A stretch of DNA of 64,000 nt, taken from the NCBI GenBank assembly GCA_014055465.1, contig WIAF01000013.1, forward strand, positions 31,500-95,499, given 5' to 3'. The position numbers were made by a program, and so were the translations under genes. This DNA comes from Nitrospira sp. CR1.1 (lineage in GTDB: Bacteria > Nitrospirota > Nitrospiria > Nitrospirales > Nitrospiraceae). The notes beneath the pieces were generated by a model. It searched no databases. It saw only the letters and a program-made list of their open reading frames with translations, and had not been told where the DNA came from. Positions 63,502-64,000 of the stretch are shown in pieces. Each line of letters opens with the position of its first letter. The stretch's first letter is position 1.

Positions 63502-63881
63502 TGGACAATCTTCAGCATAATGCAGTTTCTTCAAGTGGGATTGACCTTACCCGAAAATCCAGCATTGGCTGGGCAGTCCAGCTGTGGGGTGATGGGTCCA
63601 CACGATGGGGAGCATAACACTAGAGCCAGGGGGCTCAGAGCACAGGCTAAATCCAAGTCAAATAATCTAGCTTTGCGGAGGGACGGTCCATGAGGCTCGA
63701 CGAACAATTGTGCGGAAAATCGGGAAACAGCGAACTGGGAAGCAGATCCCTGCAAACGAATATCATTTGGCACGACATCCGCAAAACCTATCCGGAATAA
63801 AGGTCTATAGTCTTATAGAGGTGGCCCCGGTTGGTTAGACAGAATGTTTTCTTTCTTAGGTGGAGCCTGGCGGTGTTCTAC
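63502..63881. other. Intergenic region up to a second IS3-like element
   Basis: No gene is supported here. The frame at 63531-63773 (minus) has no ribosome site or family features. A GC-rich segment at about 63821-63842 (GTGGCCCCGGTTGGTTAGACA) looks like the terminal inverted repeat of an IS3-family element whose transposase follows. Confidence 0.45.
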
Positions 63882-64000
63882 CTATGCAGCGGTGTGCTGT
63901 GTCGGTAGGTGGTCAAAGTACACTCCATCGGGTGTGTGGCCGTCAAGCGCCTGGTGCGGCCTGGTCTGGTTGTAGAACGTCAGATAGCGTGCTAATCCTT
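63882..64000 (-). CDS. IS3-family transposase OrfB, C-terminal end
   Basis: Read on the minus strand from the window edge, the frame gives 38 residues: 'GLARYLTFYNQTRPHQALDG' then 'HTPDGVYFDHL' and a TAG stop at 63882-63884. The Y-N-x-x-R-P-H-Q-A-L-x-G-x-T-P motif is the C-terminus of IS3-family integrase-core transposases. The rest lies outside the window. It is not the same end as the decayed IS3 remnant at 28200-31320, which lacks this part. Confidence 0.88.
   Translation of the reverse strand, partial: GLARYLTFYNQTRPHQALDGHTPDGVYFDHLPTQHTAA

Noticed and set aside
63531..63773. An 80-aa minus-strand open frame next to the right-hand IS
   Set aside because: No ribosome site or family resemblance, and it lies in IS-flanking DNA.

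Overview
This window reads as the chromosome of a Gram-negative, outer-membrane bacterium. The closest style match I know is Nitrospira (phylum Nitrospirota). That is an inference from the mix of long TPR-CHAT proteins, FecR-domain secreted proteins, two-partner secretion, a PilMNO-type secretion operon and a CusCBA pump in moderately GC-rich DNA. No rRNA, tRNA or nitrite-oxidation marker is present to confirm it, and I saw no CRISPR array.

Layout. (1) 1-4487, minus strand: the start of a type VI secretion (T6SS) operon, reading degenerate-kinase-like protein, FHA protein, TssJ, TssK, TssL (cut by the window edge). (2) 4871-27572: an accessory surface and signalling island. It holds a small HExxH lipoprotein, a 1046-aa FecR-domain secreted protein, a TPR plus beta-barrel protein, two TPR-CHAT putative proteases, a second FecR protein, a YVTN beta-propeller lipoprotein, a PP2C phosphatase, a nucleotidyl cyclase-FHA fusion, a DUF4384-type protein, an OmpA/Pal-like protein and a TpsB/TpsA pair. 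A 190-bp inverted-repeat element abuts tpsB. (3) 28200-31320: an IS21-family element (28569-30720, 5-bp target duplication GGAGC) inserted into an already decayed IS3-family element. (4) 31663-38912: a Cu/Ag-type RND efflux operon (small secreted protein, cusC, cusB, cusA) beside a broken copper ATPase gene.

(5) 39000-40337: a secreted GH39-like glycosidase. (6) 40417-56416, minus strand: a type II secretion / type IV pilus hybrid operon. In transcription order it reads secretin with TPR and cohesin domains, two pseudopilins, LysM lipoprotein, GspF, GspE, PilM, PilN, PilO, PilP/GspC-like, a GspK-like pseudopilin lacking Glu5, proA, an unknown 594-aa protein, GspG and a response regulator-HDOD protein. 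(7) 56648-63501: exopolysaccharide functions, namely a TviB/WbpO-type nucleotide-sugar dehydrogenase, a secreted ConA-like protein, an SGNH-like protein, an MBOAT acyltransferase and an acyltransferase-3 protein. (8) The right edge enters another IS3-like transposase.

How the parts may work together (inference). Region 2 combines surface export (TPS, barrel, OmpA-like), envelope sensing (FecR domains, beta-propeller), intracellular signalling (PP2C, cyclase-FHA) and two CHAT proteases. This is the best candidate for an undescribed system. Region 6 would export proteins across the outer membrane, and region 7 would make and O-acetylate an exopolysaccharide that the nearby glycosidase or lectin-like protein could act on.
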